From assembly GCF_003584565.2 (NCBI RefSeq), contig NZ_CP031010.1, forward strand, positions 3,782,001-3,846,000: 64,000 bases of DNA, in the 5' to 3' direction. This document shows positions 8,859-17,881 of this stretch, in pieces; positions within the stretch are counted from its first letter, which is position 1, and each line of letters starts with the position of its first letter. The notes below the pieces were generated by a model that was not told the DNA's origin, ran no database searches, and worked only from the letters and a program-made list of their open reading frames with translations. The translations under genes were made by a program, and so were the position numbers. This DNA comes from Alteromonas sp. RKMC-009. GTDB lineage: Bacteria > Pseudomonadota > Gammaproteobacteria > Enterobacterales > Alteromonadaceae.

Positions 8859-9914
8859 ATGAATAAACGTTTGCCGGCCCTGTCGAAAAGTGGCCATAAA
8901 GAACTTGCAATGAGTGATATCGCCAGCAAGGCCGGCGTCTGTAAAGCGACCGTGTCACGGGCGTTAAACACACCTGAGCGTGTAAGTGAAGCCACCCGTA
9001 ATAAGGTGCTCGCCGTCGTCTCGGAAATGGGTTACACGCCGAACAAACTGGCTGCCGGATTGCGTCAGGGAAAGTCGCGCAATATCGCTATTATGCTGCC
9101 GGATATTACCAATCCCTATTTTTCTCCGGTTATCCGCAGTATCGAGAACGTTGCTCACCGGCGGGGTTATTCAGTGATCCTGAACGATACGCAGGACAAC
9201 CCGGTACTGGAAAAAACCTTTGCAGGTATGGTGAAGACCCGTCAGGTGGACGGCATCATCACGAATTCCAGCCGTATCCCCTTCGACATAGACCCGTCAT
9301 TGCCCGTTGAAGAACAACTTCCTCCGTTGGTTAACGCATCTGAATTTACTGAAATTGACGGGATCCCTAAGGTAGGCGTAGACAATTACCGTATCGGCGT
9401 AGAAGCCACGGAACACTTACTCCGGCTGGGTCACCGTCAGATCGGGATCATAGCCGGCCCTGATTCTATTAACAGTTCCCGTTTGAGAGAAACCGGCTTT
9501 CGTGATGCGATGAAGCAGGCCGGCATTCCGGTTGACGGGCGCCTGCTGTACCACGGTGATTTTTCCAGCCAGTCAGGAGTCGAAGGCGTACACCGTCTGA
9601 TGCAGCAGCGCAACCGGCCTACCGCCATTTTCTGCTTCGGAGATCTCGCCGCCATCGGCGCAATGCATGCTCTGCGGGAACTGGAATATTGCATACCCGA
9701 CGATGTTTCGATTATCAGTGTGGACGGTATTGCTTTAGGTGAATACTGCGCGCCGCCGCTTACGACTATTGCCCAGCCAATGGAAGAAATTGGCGAAAAG
9801 ATTGCTCATATTCTGCTGGATTTAATTGACGGGAACAGGCCGGCAGAACTGATGAATATTCTGCCCCATAAGCTGATAGTGAGAAAAAGTACCGGTCCTG
9901 TACCGCAACCCTGA
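8859..9914 (+). CDS. LacI-family transcriptional regulator
   Basis: A sugar-responsive repressor of 351 residues. The DNA-binding domain (about 16-70) shows MSDIASKAGVCKATVSRALN as helix-turn-helix, then the hinge helix NKLAAGLRQG; a periplasmic-binding-protein-like effector domain follows (RNIAIMLPDITNPYF to the C-terminus). The start ATG 8859 has AGAGGA 8 bases upstream; an internal ATG (MSDIA) also exists but lacks a good site. It is divergent from the receptor-glycosidase-esterase operon and convergent with the MFS transporter. The two operators between it and the receptor make it the probable local repressor, releasing on a glucan-derived sugar (inference). Confidence 0.92.
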   Translation: MNKRLPALSKSGHKELAMSDIASKAGVCKATVSRALNTPERVSEATRNKVLAVVSEMGYTPNKLAAGLRQGKSRNIAIMLPDITNPYFSPVIRSIENVAHRRGYSVILNDTQDNPVLEKTFAGMVKTRQVDGIITNSSRIPFDIDPSLPVEEQLPPLVNASEFTEIDGIPKVGVDNYRIGVEATEHLLRLGHRQIGIIAGPDSINSSRLRETGFRDAMKQAGIPVDGRLLYHGDFSSQSGVEGVHRLMQQRNRPTAIFCFGDLAAIGAMHALRELEYCIPDDVSIISVDGIALGEYCAPPLTTIAQPMEEIGEKIAHILLDLIDGNRPAELMNILPHKLIVRKSTGPVPQP

Positions 9915-9954
9915 ATTCATTGCTGTCTGCGCCTGGCCGGTTGTGCAAAGCAAC

Positions 9955-11151
9955 TTACACCTGCTGGTCTTTACCTGCCAGTCCAAGGCGGTTTGCCGTG
10001 AGAAACAGTATTGCAATTACCGCGGCACCGGCCGCGACAGCGGCACTGAAATAGAAACTGGCTACCGGAGATATGGCCCAGATTTGTCCGCCGGCAGCAA
10101 CGCCCGCAGCCTGTCCGCCACCGATACATACCGCACAATACAATGCCTGCGCTTTACCTTCATGGGCAGGGTGCACGCATTGTTTGAACAGCAGCACCGC
10201 CACCGTATGAACCGCACTGAAAGAGACGCCGTGGAGTAACTGCAATAAAGTGAGCTCTGCAACATTGCCTGCCTGCATCCCTGTTCCCAACCAGCGAAAG
10301 GCTGTCAGAAACAGGCTCACCAGCAAAATGAACCGCAAACTGAAGCGGCGCATAAACCAGGGCATAGCGGCAAACATCAGTAATTCAGACGCGACGGCGA
10401 CAGTCCACAGATTGCCGGTAACGGCCGCACTGATACCTTCCTGCTTGAGGAACAGACTGTAATAGCCGTAATAGCTGCCATGACTGAAGTTCACCATAAA
10501 GAACACTACCAGCAACAACCACAGCACCGGGTTTTGCCAGATCCCTCCAGGCCGTGCCTGATTGCCGTCCTTTTGTTCCTTTACCGGCTGGTCGCGGTTG
10601 ACCAGCGTCATCAACCACAATGTGAACAGCAAGCCGGCGACAATGTAAGGCAACAATGCCACAGAATAAAGATTGATGATCTGTCCGGTCAGCCAGACAG
10701 CGCTTAAGAAACCGAAAGACCCCCACAGCCTGATTCTGCCGTAACGGTGAGGATCTTTTCCCAGGTGATTCAGCGTGATAATTTCGAACTGGGCATTCAG
10801 CCCCTGCCAGCAGAACGCACTGGCACATACTGCCAGAACCAGCGCCCAGTAATGTTCAAAAAAGGCAAACACACACAAAAAAATCAGCGCTGCTGCTAAA
10901 TTTCCGGCACGGATAACACGCAGACGTGAGGATGCGCGGTCACACACCTCGCCCCACACGTAGGGAGCAATGAGGGTTGTTACCATCTGCAGTGCGGTGA
11001 GCTGTCCGGTCTGCCAGGCGCTGTAGCCCAGCGACTCCATAAACAGCATCCAGTAAGGCAGCATGGTACCGAGTACCGCACAGACAAAAAAATAAACCCC
11101 GGACAGCCGCCAGTAAGGCACGGCCGGTTCGGGGTTTCTGCTGGTAAACAT
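9955..11151 (-). CDS. MFS transporter, HcaT/PPP-like (PF12832)
   Basis: An inner-membrane transporter of 398 residues with about 12 membrane helices. The first loop signature, APYVWGEVCDRASSRLRV (about 58-75), and an early MLPYWMLFMESLGYS resemble the MFS_1-like group that includes the 3-phenylpropionate transporter HcaT and many sugar-locus transporters. It has a two-domain split near residue 195 with a hydrophilic loop (NRDQPVKEQKDGNQARPGG). It is convergent with lacI and directly follows the MscS gene on the same strand with a short gap. Next to a LacI glucan locus it probably imports a sugar, but an aromatic acid is also possible given its family and the fer genes beyond. Confidence 0.8.
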   Translation of the reverse strand: MFTSRNPEPAVPYWRLSGVYFFVCAVLGTMLPYWMLFMESLGYSAWQTGQLTALQMVTTLIAPYVWGEVCDRASSRLRVIRAGNLAAALIFLCVFAFFEHYWALVLAVCASAFCWQGLNAQFEIITLNHLGKDPHRYGRIRLWGSFGFLSAVWLTGQIINLYSVALLPYIVAGLLFTLWLMTLVNRDQPVKEQKDGNQARPGGIWQNPVLWLLLVVFFMVNFSHGSYYGYYSLFLKQEGISAAVTGNLWTVAVASELLMFAAMPWFMRRFSLRFILLVSLFLTAFRWLGTGMQAGNVAELTLLQLLHGVSFSAVHTVAVLLFKQCVHPAHEGKAQALYCAVCIGGGQAAGVAAGGQIWAISPVASFYFSAAVAAGAAVIAILFLTANRLGLAGKDQQV

Positions 11152-11169
11152 CCTTGTTCAGACTCAGTG

Positions 11170-12489
11170 CTACGGGGTAGTGTTACTGAGTTTAATAGCG
11201 TCTTCGTTGATAACCCGCACTTCACGCTGCGGGAACGGGATCTCAATATCGTGTTCGCGGAGGGTTTCAAATACCATCAGCAGCAAGTCGCCGCCCACAC
11301 GGTTCTGACCGTCATCCACACCTTCCATCCAGAACTCAACGAACATGTTTACGCCGGAGTCACCAAAGCTGTCGATTTCACAATCCGGCCGGTATTCAAT
11401 TTCCACGTCATCGCCGCTGATCACCTGAGGATGTTCACTCACGGCATCTTTAATGATTTCAACCATGGAGCGGATATCCGTTCTGTAAGCAACAGAGAAA
11501 TCAATCCGGTAACGTTGTTTGGAATCTTTGTGTGTCCAGTTTACCAGTAAGGAGTTGATGAACTTCTCGTTAGGCACCAGGATATCTTTACCGTCGTAAG
11601 TCTCCAGTACCGCATAACGCATTTTAAATTCACGGACAAATCCTTTGCTGCCGTCGTCCAGTTCAACGTAGTCACCGACAGTTAAAGAACGGTCGAGCAG
11701 GATAATAATACCGGAGATAAAGTTGGACGCGATGGACTGCAAACCGAGACCAAGACCCACACCCACAGCACCACCGAATACGGCCAGCGCAGTCAGGTTA
11801 ATTCCCATGATATTAAGCAGCAACAGGAAGATAACGCAGAACAGCGCCACTTCGAACAGCTTGGCAAACACTTCCTTAGTGGTGACATCCAGCTTCTTAT
11901 GGTTGCGGATAATATCCTTGCCCATGGAGTTTGAAGCACGGCCAAGCCAGAACAGTAAAATACCGAAAATAAGCACACGGGCGATACCGTAGGCAGAAAC
12001 ATCAACGTTACCCACGCTGAAAGAAACCGTTTGCAGGGCGCCGATAACTTTAGGCAGCACGTCAATCAGATGAAGGAAAACGATGGGGATCCCCACCCAG
12101 CGCAGGAACGCCGCTATCCCTTTATTGGAGACAAATTCACGGATGCAGGAATGAATGAAGATCAGCACAGCGATAACCACTGCGATTTCCAGCAGCCATG
12201 CATCCAGCTGATATTGTTTGCCCAGTACCGAAGTCAGTTTCAGTAAGGTGATAGTAATAATAGGGAATAATGTACCGCCGAGACGATACACAAACATTTG
12301 CAGTGAATGTGCGCCTTCTTTCGGCTCCTGCCGTGTCAGCACAAACAAACTGCGGATCTTCCTTGATACCAGCCATCCCACCAAATAAATCGCCAGCAAC
12401 GCAGCAACCTGATACAGGAAACCGGGGCTTACCACCGCTTCCTGTACGTGCTGAAACTGACTTTGTAACTCTGCAACAAAATTTTCCAT
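11170..12489 (-). CDS. MscS-family mechanosensitive channel
   Basis: An inner-membrane small-conductance mechanosensitive channel of 439 residues, opened by membrane tension during osmotic downshift. It has five or so N-terminal membrane helices, then the pore helix with its glycine/alanine ladder (AVFGGAVGVGLGLGLQS, about 235-251), the beta domain (VGDYVELDDGSKGFVREF) and the C-terminal alpha/beta cage ending PFPQREVRVI. ATG 12489 is taken, with AGG 7 bases ahead, rather than the adjacent TTG. It sits between the fcs gene and the MFS gene on the same strand; no functional tie to either is evident. Confidence 0.9.
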   Translation of the reverse strand: MENFVAELQSQFQHVQEAVVSPGFLYQVAALLAIYLVGWLVSRKIRSLFVLTRQEPKEGAHSLQMFVYRLGGTLFPIITITLLKLTSVLGKQYQLDAWLLEIAVVIAVLIFIHSCIREFVSNKGIAAFLRWVGIPIVFLHLIDVLPKVIGALQTVSFSVGNVDVSAYGIARVLIFGILLFWLGRASNSMGKDIIRNHKKLDVTTKEVFAKLFEVALFCVIFLLLLNIMGINLTALAVFGGAVGVGLGLGLQSIASNFISGIIILLDRSLTVGDYVELDDGSKGFVREFKMRYAVLETYDGKDILVPNEKFINSLLVNWTHKDSKQRYRIDFSVAYRTDIRSMVEIIKDAVSEHPQVISGDDVEIEYRPDCEIDSFGDSGVNMFVEFWMEGVDDGQNRVGGDLLLMVFETLREHDIEIPFPQREVRVINEDAIKLSNTTP

Positions 12490-12569
12490 CAAGTAACCTG
12501 TTTGAGGATTTTTAACGGGCTTGTTGTATCGTCATTTACCGGTGGGGTAAAGCTTTTCCATATATTATT

Positions 12570-14054
12570 TCAATGTTCTGCGACCAGTGCACTGAGTTCT
12601 GATTTAAGGATGTTCTTTCTGACCTTTCCGGCACCGGTACGGGGTAATGCGTCCAGCAACCGGACATGTTTGGGCAATTTATAGCGGGCCAGCCCTTTTT
12701 CCATTTCCCGTAATAAGCCTTCCTTATCGAAAGACTCATGACTCACCGAGGGAACCACAAACAAACATCCGGATTCTCCCCACTTTTCATCCGGTACGCC
12801 AATCAGCGCACATTCCAGTATTTGCGGGAACCGCAGTGCCACAGCCTCAACTTCAGCGGGATACACATTCTCGCCGCCGGAGATGAACATATCTTTGATG
12901 CGATCCACAATGCGGATATAGCCGTCCTCGTCGCTTACGCCAATATCACCGGTCTGAAACCAGCCGTCAGGTGTGAAACTGCGTTCATAAGCACGGTGGT
13001 TCTTCCAGACATCCACAAACAGGTTCGCCCCTTTGATCTGTATTTCACCGGCTTCACCAAATGCTACCGGCTGATTACCCGGTCCGGTCAGCCGCACATC
13101 GATACGGTGTGTAGGTAAGCCCACGTACCCGGCTTTCTGATCGATAATACGCATATCAAAACTCATCCCGAGCACAGTGCCGGCTTCACTCATACCATAC
13201 CCGTCCACGATGGGGATGCCGTCATTTAACCATGCTTTGATCTGTACTTCCGGATGCGGTGCACCACCTGTCAGCAACGCTTTTAGTCCCGTCATTTTTG
13301 ACGCATCAAAATGTGCCAGTTGACGAAGGGCATTGGCCATTTGAGGTACACAGAAATAATGACTGACCGTCAAATCCGGATCACACAAGCGGTCAAAGGT
13401 ACGTACCGGCTCGAATCCGTCAGAAATGATTAGCCGCCCACCGAAGTAAAGCGCAGGACGCACACAGGAAATCAGGCCGATGACATGGAACATGGGAGTC
13501 TCGCACAAAAAGGTACTGTGTTCGTCCACATGTCCCAGCAGCGCCATATTCTGCGTGGTTTCCATGATGGTTTCTTCGGTGTGAACAATACCTTTAGGTA
13601 ATCCTGTTGTGCCTGACGTGTACAGGATAAGCGAAGGCGCGGCTGCGTTCTCATTACTGGTAGCAGAAGGCGTAAGTTCGCTGACCAGATCAGGCAGTGC
13701 GGAAAGCGCCACATAGGGTAAACCGGCACGATCAGCCTCTTTATCGCCACATACCAGCGAAGGCTCGCAATCATCCAGTAATTGCATCAGTTCTTCCTGA
13801 GACAAACGCCAGTTCAGAGGCACAAATAATACCCCTGCCCGTCCGCAAGCCAGATGCAGCGCCACGGTTTCAGCAGAATTTCTCGCCAGACAAACCAGCC
13901 TGTCACCCTTATGCACACCTTGTTGTGATAACCAGGTCACCAGGCGGGAAACGAAACCGTCCCACGCCTCATATGTCCAGCGACGCTGCGAGGTAATGTC
14001 GTACACCGCTTCGTCACCGGGACGCAGACGGGCCTGAAAAGAGAGAAAATCCAT
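12570..14054 (-). CDS. fcs: feruloyl-CoA synthetase (ANL acyl-CoA ligase)
   Basis: A cytoplasmic adenylate-forming ligase of 494 residues that activates hydroxycinnamates (ferulate, caffeate, p-coumarate) with ATP and CoA. The P-loop LYTSGTTGLPKG (about 145-156), the A5-type GYGMSEAG, the A7/A8 stretch TGDIGVSDEDGY and GGENVYPAEVE, and the C-terminal catalytic Lys477 in GAGKVRKN are all present. ATG 14054 is preferred over an in-frame GTG 9 bases earlier because GGAG lies 8 bases ahead of it. It is the last gene of the operon transporter-vdh-ech-fcs. The context makes feruloyl-CoA synthetase far likelier than a general fatty-acid ligase. Confidence 0.88.
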   Translation of the reverse strand: MDFLSFQARLRPGDEAVYDITSQRRWTYEAWDGFVSRLVTWLSQQGVHKGDRLVCLARNSAETVALHLACGRAGVLFVPLNWRLSQEELMQLLDDCEPSLVCGDKEADRAGLPYVALSALPDLVSELTPSATSNENAAAPSLILYTSGTTGLPKGIVHTEETIMETTQNMALLGHVDEHSTFLCETPMFHVIGLISCVRPALYFGGRLIISDGFEPVRTFDRLCDPDLTVSHYFCVPQMANALRQLAHFDASKMTGLKALLTGGAPHPEVQIKAWLNDGIPIVDGYGMSEAGTVLGMSFDMRIIDQKAGYVGLPTHRIDVRLTGPGNQPVAFGEAGEIQIKGANLFVDVWKNHRAYERSFTPDGWFQTGDIGVSDEDGYIRIVDRIKDMFISGGENVYPAEVEAVALRFPQILECALIGVPDEKWGESGCLFVVPSVSHESFDKEGLLREMEKGLARYKLPKHVRLLDALPRTGAGKVRKNILKSELSALVAEH

Positions 14055-14068
14055 GCTGCTCACTCCGC

Positions 14069-14911
14069 TTACTTCTGCTGACTCTTATCGTATGCACCCA
14101 GACCTGGTTTATAGGTCTTGTCATCAATAAACTGCTTGATGCCTTCTTTGCGGCCATCGTTATCGAAGCTGTTTGCTGCTTCCTGAGCACGTACCAGATA
14201 GTCTTCCGCATTGTCGTAAGTCATTTCTTTCACGCGGCGGATGGCATCTTTTGTGGCTTTCAGGGCGACCGGATTTTTGCCTTTCAGCACATCACAAACC
14301 GCCTGAACACGGGATTTCAGCTCACTCAGCGGTACCGCTTCGTTAACCAGTCCCCACTCTGCCGCAGTTTTACCGTCGATGTTTTCCCCCATCATGGCGT
14401 GGTACATGGCTTTACGCAGTGGCAGCAAATCAGCCACGACCTTACTGGCACCGCCGCCCGGCAAAATACCCCAGTTAATTTCACTTAAACCGAATGTGGC
14501 TTCTTCGGCCGCAAAAGCGAGATCACATCCGAATAACGGACCGTACGCGCCGCCAAAACACCAGCCATTGATCATGGCAACCGTTGGCTTGTGGTACCAG
14601 CGCAGACGGCGCCACCAGCCGTAAGCTTCTGACTGCGCTCTGCGAGTTGCGCCCAGGCCTTTCGCTTCGTTTTCACGGAAATATTCTTTTAAGTCCATGC
14701 CTGCACTCCAGGAAGTGCCTTCCCCGGTCAGTACCAGCACGGCTACATCGTCGCTGTACTCCAGCTCATCCAGTACCCGCATCATTTGGCGGTTCAGCGC
14801 CGGATTCATGCAATTGCGTTTTTCCGGACGGTTCAGGGCAACCCACGCCACCCCGTTTTCGATTGTCACCGCTACGGTGTTTGCTTCCTGATTATCTGTA
14901 CTCACAATCAT
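14069..14911 (-). CDS. ech: p-hydroxycinnamoyl-CoA hydratase/lyase (enoyl-CoA hydratase/aldolase)
   Basis: Hydrates feruloyl-CoA and then cleaves it by retro-aldol reaction to vanillin and acetyl-CoA (caffeoyl- and coumaroyl-CoA likewise). The crotonase-fold protein of 280 residues follows the HCHL pattern closely: RPEKRNCMNPALNRQM, SAGMDLKEYFRE, MINGWCFGGAYGPL and GLSEINWGILPGG, with the catalytic Glu at about 144 (Glu143 in the Pseudomonas enzyme). A difference from the Pseudomonas sequence is Tyr-Gly where Phe-Ser follows the GG of the oxyanion region. The ATG at 14911 directly abuts AAGGA, so the in-frame GTG at 14905 is a plausible alternative start. It lies 41 bases after vdh and just ahead of fcs. 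Confidence 0.92.
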   Translation of the reverse strand: MIVSTDNQEANTVAVTIENGVAWVALNRPEKRNCMNPALNRQMMRVLDELEYSDDVAVLVLTGEGTSWSAGMDLKEYFRENEAKGLGATRRAQSEAYGWWRRLRWYHKPTVAMINGWCFGGAYGPLFGCDLAFAAEEATFGLSEINWGILPGGGASKVVADLLPLRKAMYHAMMGENIDGKTAAEWGLVNEAVPLSELKSRVQAVCDVLKGKNPVALKATKDAIRRVKEMTYDNAEDYLVRAQEAANSFDNDGRKEGIKQFIDDKTYKPGLGAYDKSQQK

Positions 14912-14952
14912 TCCTTACTCAAAACGATAAAATTCAATGCTTTTAAAAAAAT

Positions 14953-16350
14953 TTAAATGGGATAGTGGCCGGGTTCAGTTTCCACAGTGATCCAGCGCAG
15001 TTCTGTAAACTGATCGATACCGGCTTTGCCGCCAAAGCGTCCGTAACCGGAGGCACCCACACCGCCGAAGGGCATTTGCGCTTCGTCATGCACGGTAGGG
15101 CCATTCACGTGGCAAATACCGGATTGAATTTTTCTGGCGACTTTCATGCCCCGTGCTGAATCGCGGGTGAATACCGCCGCACTCAGTCCGTACTCAGAAT
15201 CGTTGGCAATTCGCACTGCATCCGCTTCGTCTTTTGCACGGATCATCGCCACCACCGGGCCGAAGCTTTCTTCACTGTAAATCGCCATGTCAGCGGTGAC
15301 TTTATCCAGCACCGTGGCCGGCATCAGTACCGATGTCGCTTTACCGCCGGTAAGGATCACAGCACCTTTGCTGACCGCGTCGTCAATCAGCCCGTTAACC
15401 TTTTCAACAGTTTTCTGATCAATTACCGCACCCAACGGAGTGTTGCCTTCACGGGGATCGCCGGTTTTCATGGTTGAGACCTTCGCTGCCAGCTTGTCGG
15501 CAAAGGCATCAGCCACCGCATCCACTACAACCAGGCGCTCGGTAGACATACAGATCTGACCCTGATTCATGAACGCACCGAAGGAGGCCGCTTTTACCGC
15601 TTCGTCAAGATCAGCATCGTCCAGTACCAGCATAGGGGCTTTACCACCCAGCTCCAGCAAGCAGGGCTTCAGATGTTCTGCTGCCCGTTTTGCGATAATG
15701 CGGCCCACGGCGGTTGAACCGGTGAAGTTAATGCGTTTTACCGGTTTGGCATCAATCAGCGCGCCCACAACATCAGCGGCATCTTCCGGCGCATTGGTGA
15801 CGATATTCACTGTATTTTCAGGGAATCCGGCTTCCGCCAGCGCTTCGATAATCAGCGAGTGAGTGCGCGGGCACACTTCCGATGCTTTTAAGATCACCGC
15901 ATTGCCGCAGGCAAGTGCAGTTGAAATGGCGCGTACGCCCAGAATAATTGGCGCATTCCAGGGAGCAATTCCCAAAATGACACCTACCGGAACACGCTGA
16001 GCCATGGCAACACAGCCCGGTTTGTCAGAAGGGATAACTTCACCGCTGATTTGTGTAGTCAGTGAGGCGGCTTCACGCAGCATGGAAGTTGCCAGCATCA
16101 GGTTGAACATGGCCCAGCCTGCAGTGGCGCCGGTTTCTTCCATCATGGCTTTAACGAAGTCGTCTTTCTTACCTTCAAGGGCAATAGCTGCCTGAGACAG
16201 GATGGCACGGCGCTGGTTAGGGCCAAAACCAGACCAGATTTCAAAGCCTTGCTGTGCTTGTTCTGCAACAGCCTGCATTTGTGCACCTTTCATTGCCGGT
16301 GCCTCACTGGCAACTTCGCCGGTGAGCGGGTTTAAGCGGGTAAAGTTCAT
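14953..16350 (-). CDS. vdh: vanillin dehydrogenase (NAD(P)-dependent aldehyde dehydrogenase)
   Basis: Oxidises vanillin, protocatechualdehyde or 4-hydroxybenzaldehyde made by Ech to the acid. A 465-residue aldehyde dehydrogenase with the Rossmann motif INFTGSTAVGR (about 207-217), the general-base Glu233 in LLELGGK and the catalytic Cys267 in NQGQICMSTER. The N-terminal half (PWNAPIILGVRAI) resembles salicylaldehyde/vanillin dehydrogenases. Three possible starts run together (GTG 16356, ATG 16353, ATG 16350); the last has GGAG at 5 bases and is chosen. It is the second gene of the fer operon, 26 bases after the transporter. Confidence 0.9.
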   Translation of the reverse strand: MNFTRLNPLTGEVASEAPAMKGAQMQAVAEQAQQGFEIWSGFGPNQRRAILSQAAIALEGKKDDFVKAMMEETGATAGWAMFNLMLATSMLREAASLTTQISGEVIPSDKPGCVAMAQRVPVGVILGIAPWNAPIILGVRAISTALACGNAVILKASEVCPRTHSLIIEALAEAGFPENTVNIVTNAPEDAADVVGALIDAKPVKRINFTGSTAVGRIIAKRAAEHLKPCLLELGGKAPMLVLDDADLDEAVKAASFGAFMNQGQICMSTERLVVVDAVADAFADKLAAKVSTMKTGDPREGNTPLGAVIDQKTVEKVNGLIDDAVSKGAVILTGGKATSVLMPATVLDKVTADMAIYSEESFGPVVAMIRAKDEADAVRIANDSEYGLSAAVFTRDSARGMKVARKIQSGICHVNGPTVHDEAQMPFGGVGASGYGRFGGKAGIDQFTELRWITVETEPGHYPI

Positions 16351-16376
16351 CATCACTCCGTTTTCCGGTGGATTGG

Positions 16377-17714
16377 TTATTTTGTGACGGCAGACAAAGA
16401 AGAATGCGTTGCTGTTCCCCGTCCGCCCTGTTTGTTGTTTAAGAAATATATCGCCAGTGTGGCTACCAGCGCGCCGGTGCCCATGGCAATGGCCACACCC
16501 TGCAGGCTGACACCATTAGTGAAAAGTAGTCCGGCAACCACCGGGCTCAATGCTGCGCCACCACGACCGATGCCAATGACCACGCCCGTGCCGCTTGCCC
16601 GCACGTTCGCCGGGAAGGCCTGTGCCATCAGTCCATAAAGCCCGACAACACCGGCATTAGTGAAAAATCCTGTGGCTGCGGAGACCAGCGCCAGCGTACC
16701 TAAGTCGCTGTAGCCAATGCCGAATACCGACACCATCACGAAAGCCAGAATAAGTACCGGAATCATGGTGAGGCGCAAATTCAGTTTGCTGGTAAGCAGT
16801 CCCAGTAAAATGGCCCCCACGGCACCGCCCAGGTTTGCCCACACCAGCACCTGACCGGCCTGTGCAGCACCAAAGCCCATGTCCACCACAATTTTCGGGA
16901 TCCACTTGAGAATGAAATAGAACGTCATGATTTGTGCAAAGTACGCTACCATTAACAGCAGCGTGAGCTTGCGCATTTCAGGCGAAAACAGTGTGCTGTA
17001 ACTGGACTTTTTGGCTGATACTGCTGGCGCTGGCAGCGCATCCAGCAGAGGCTTTTTCATACGCGCGAGCATGTGATTGACCTTGTCCAGCGTGTTTTCT
17101 TTCGGATGGTTAACCATGTACAGCAAAGATTCAGGCAGCCAGAACGCCACCACCAGCATAAACAAACCGGTAATGCTGCCGCCGAAAATAAATACGGCAC
17201 GCCAGGTGTGGGTTTCCAGCAACATTGACGCAATACTGCCGCCAAGCACTGCGCCGATGGGATAGCCGGTGGCCATGATAATGACGCAAAGGTTGCGGCT
17301 TTTCTTATTCGCAAATTCCGATACCATGGCGTTCGTAGAAGCCAGCATACCGCCAATTCCCAAACCGGTGATGAAGCGGATGATCAACAGTGTCATTACG
17401 CTATCGACGAACGCCGCACCGAACATGCCAGCGGTCATCAGTACGAGACAAAACTGAATTGTGGGTTTGCGGCCAAATTTATCGGCAACGCCGCCAAGGA
17501 AAATAGAACCGAAGGCCATCCCCACCAGCTCCATGGCCAGCACCACACCCAGTTCGGCACGGTTAATCCCCCACTCAGCGGCAATTCCTGGCGAAGCAAA
17601 GCTGATAGCCAAAACATCAAAGCCATCCAGCGCATTAAGGGAGATACAAATGACAATTGCCACCCACTGCACAGGGCTTAGTTTGGAATCATCAAGAATT
17701 GCGGTTAAAGACAT
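16377..17714 (-). CDS. MFS aromatic-acid transporter (AAHS family)
   Basis: Inner-membrane proton symporter of the PcaK/VanK/BenK type, 445 residues and 12 helices. The AAHS marker in helix 1, LDGFDVLAISFASPGI (about 29-44), carries the acidic residue needed for transport in PcaK, and the loop 2-3 motif GGVADKFGRKP (about 77-87) and GYPIGAVLGG are present. It is first in the operon with vdh, ech and fcs, so it probably imports ferulate, caffeate or coumarate. ATG 17714 is preferred to an ATG 9 bases earlier since AGAGGA overlaps the latter. A direct-repeat operator lies about 110 bases upstream. Confidence 0.9.
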   Translation of the reverse strand: MSLTAILDDSKLSPVQWVAIVICISLNALDGFDVLAISFASPGIAAEWGINRAELGVVLAMELVGMAFGSIFLGGVADKFGRKPTIQFCLVLMTAGMFGAAFVDSVMTLLIIRFITGLGIGGMLASTNAMVSEFANKKSRNLCVIIMATGYPIGAVLGGSIASMLLETHTWRAVFIFGGSITGLFMLVVAFWLPESLLYMVNHPKENTLDKVNHMLARMKKPLLDALPAPAVSAKKSSYSTLFSPEMRKLTLLLMVAYFAQIMTFYFILKWIPKIVVDMGFGAAQAGQVLVWANLGGAVGAILLGLLTSKLNLRLTMIPVLILAFVMVSVFGIGYSDLGTLALVSAATGFFTNAGVVGLYGLMAQAFPANVRASGTGVVIGIGRGGAALSPVVAGLLFTNGVSLQGVAIAMGTGALVATLAIYFLNNKQGGRGTATHSSLSAVTK

Positions 17715-17823
17715 AGTGACCATCCTCTAAGTCACTTACGCAACAAGAAAATAAGGCGTCAGGCGTAAATGACTTGTGTAATCGTTAAACATGATATTAA
17801 CAATTAAACACATTCTGAGAATG

Positions 17824-17857
17824 GCATAAAGTGACTAATTACTTTGCAAAAAGTGAC
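17824..17857. promoter_or_regulatory. AraC-type direct-repeat operator, fer operon
   Basis: Two 12-base half-sites in direct repeat, GCATAAAGTGAC (17824-17835) and GCAAAAAGTGAC (17846-17857), differing at one base and spaced with a 22-base period, about two helical turns, as AraC-family proteins prefer. The site begins 110 bases upstream of the transporter start and lies right after the AraC gene, its probable regulator. Confidence 0.65.
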
Positions 17858-17881
17858 ACTCTATATTTTATGCAAAGAATA

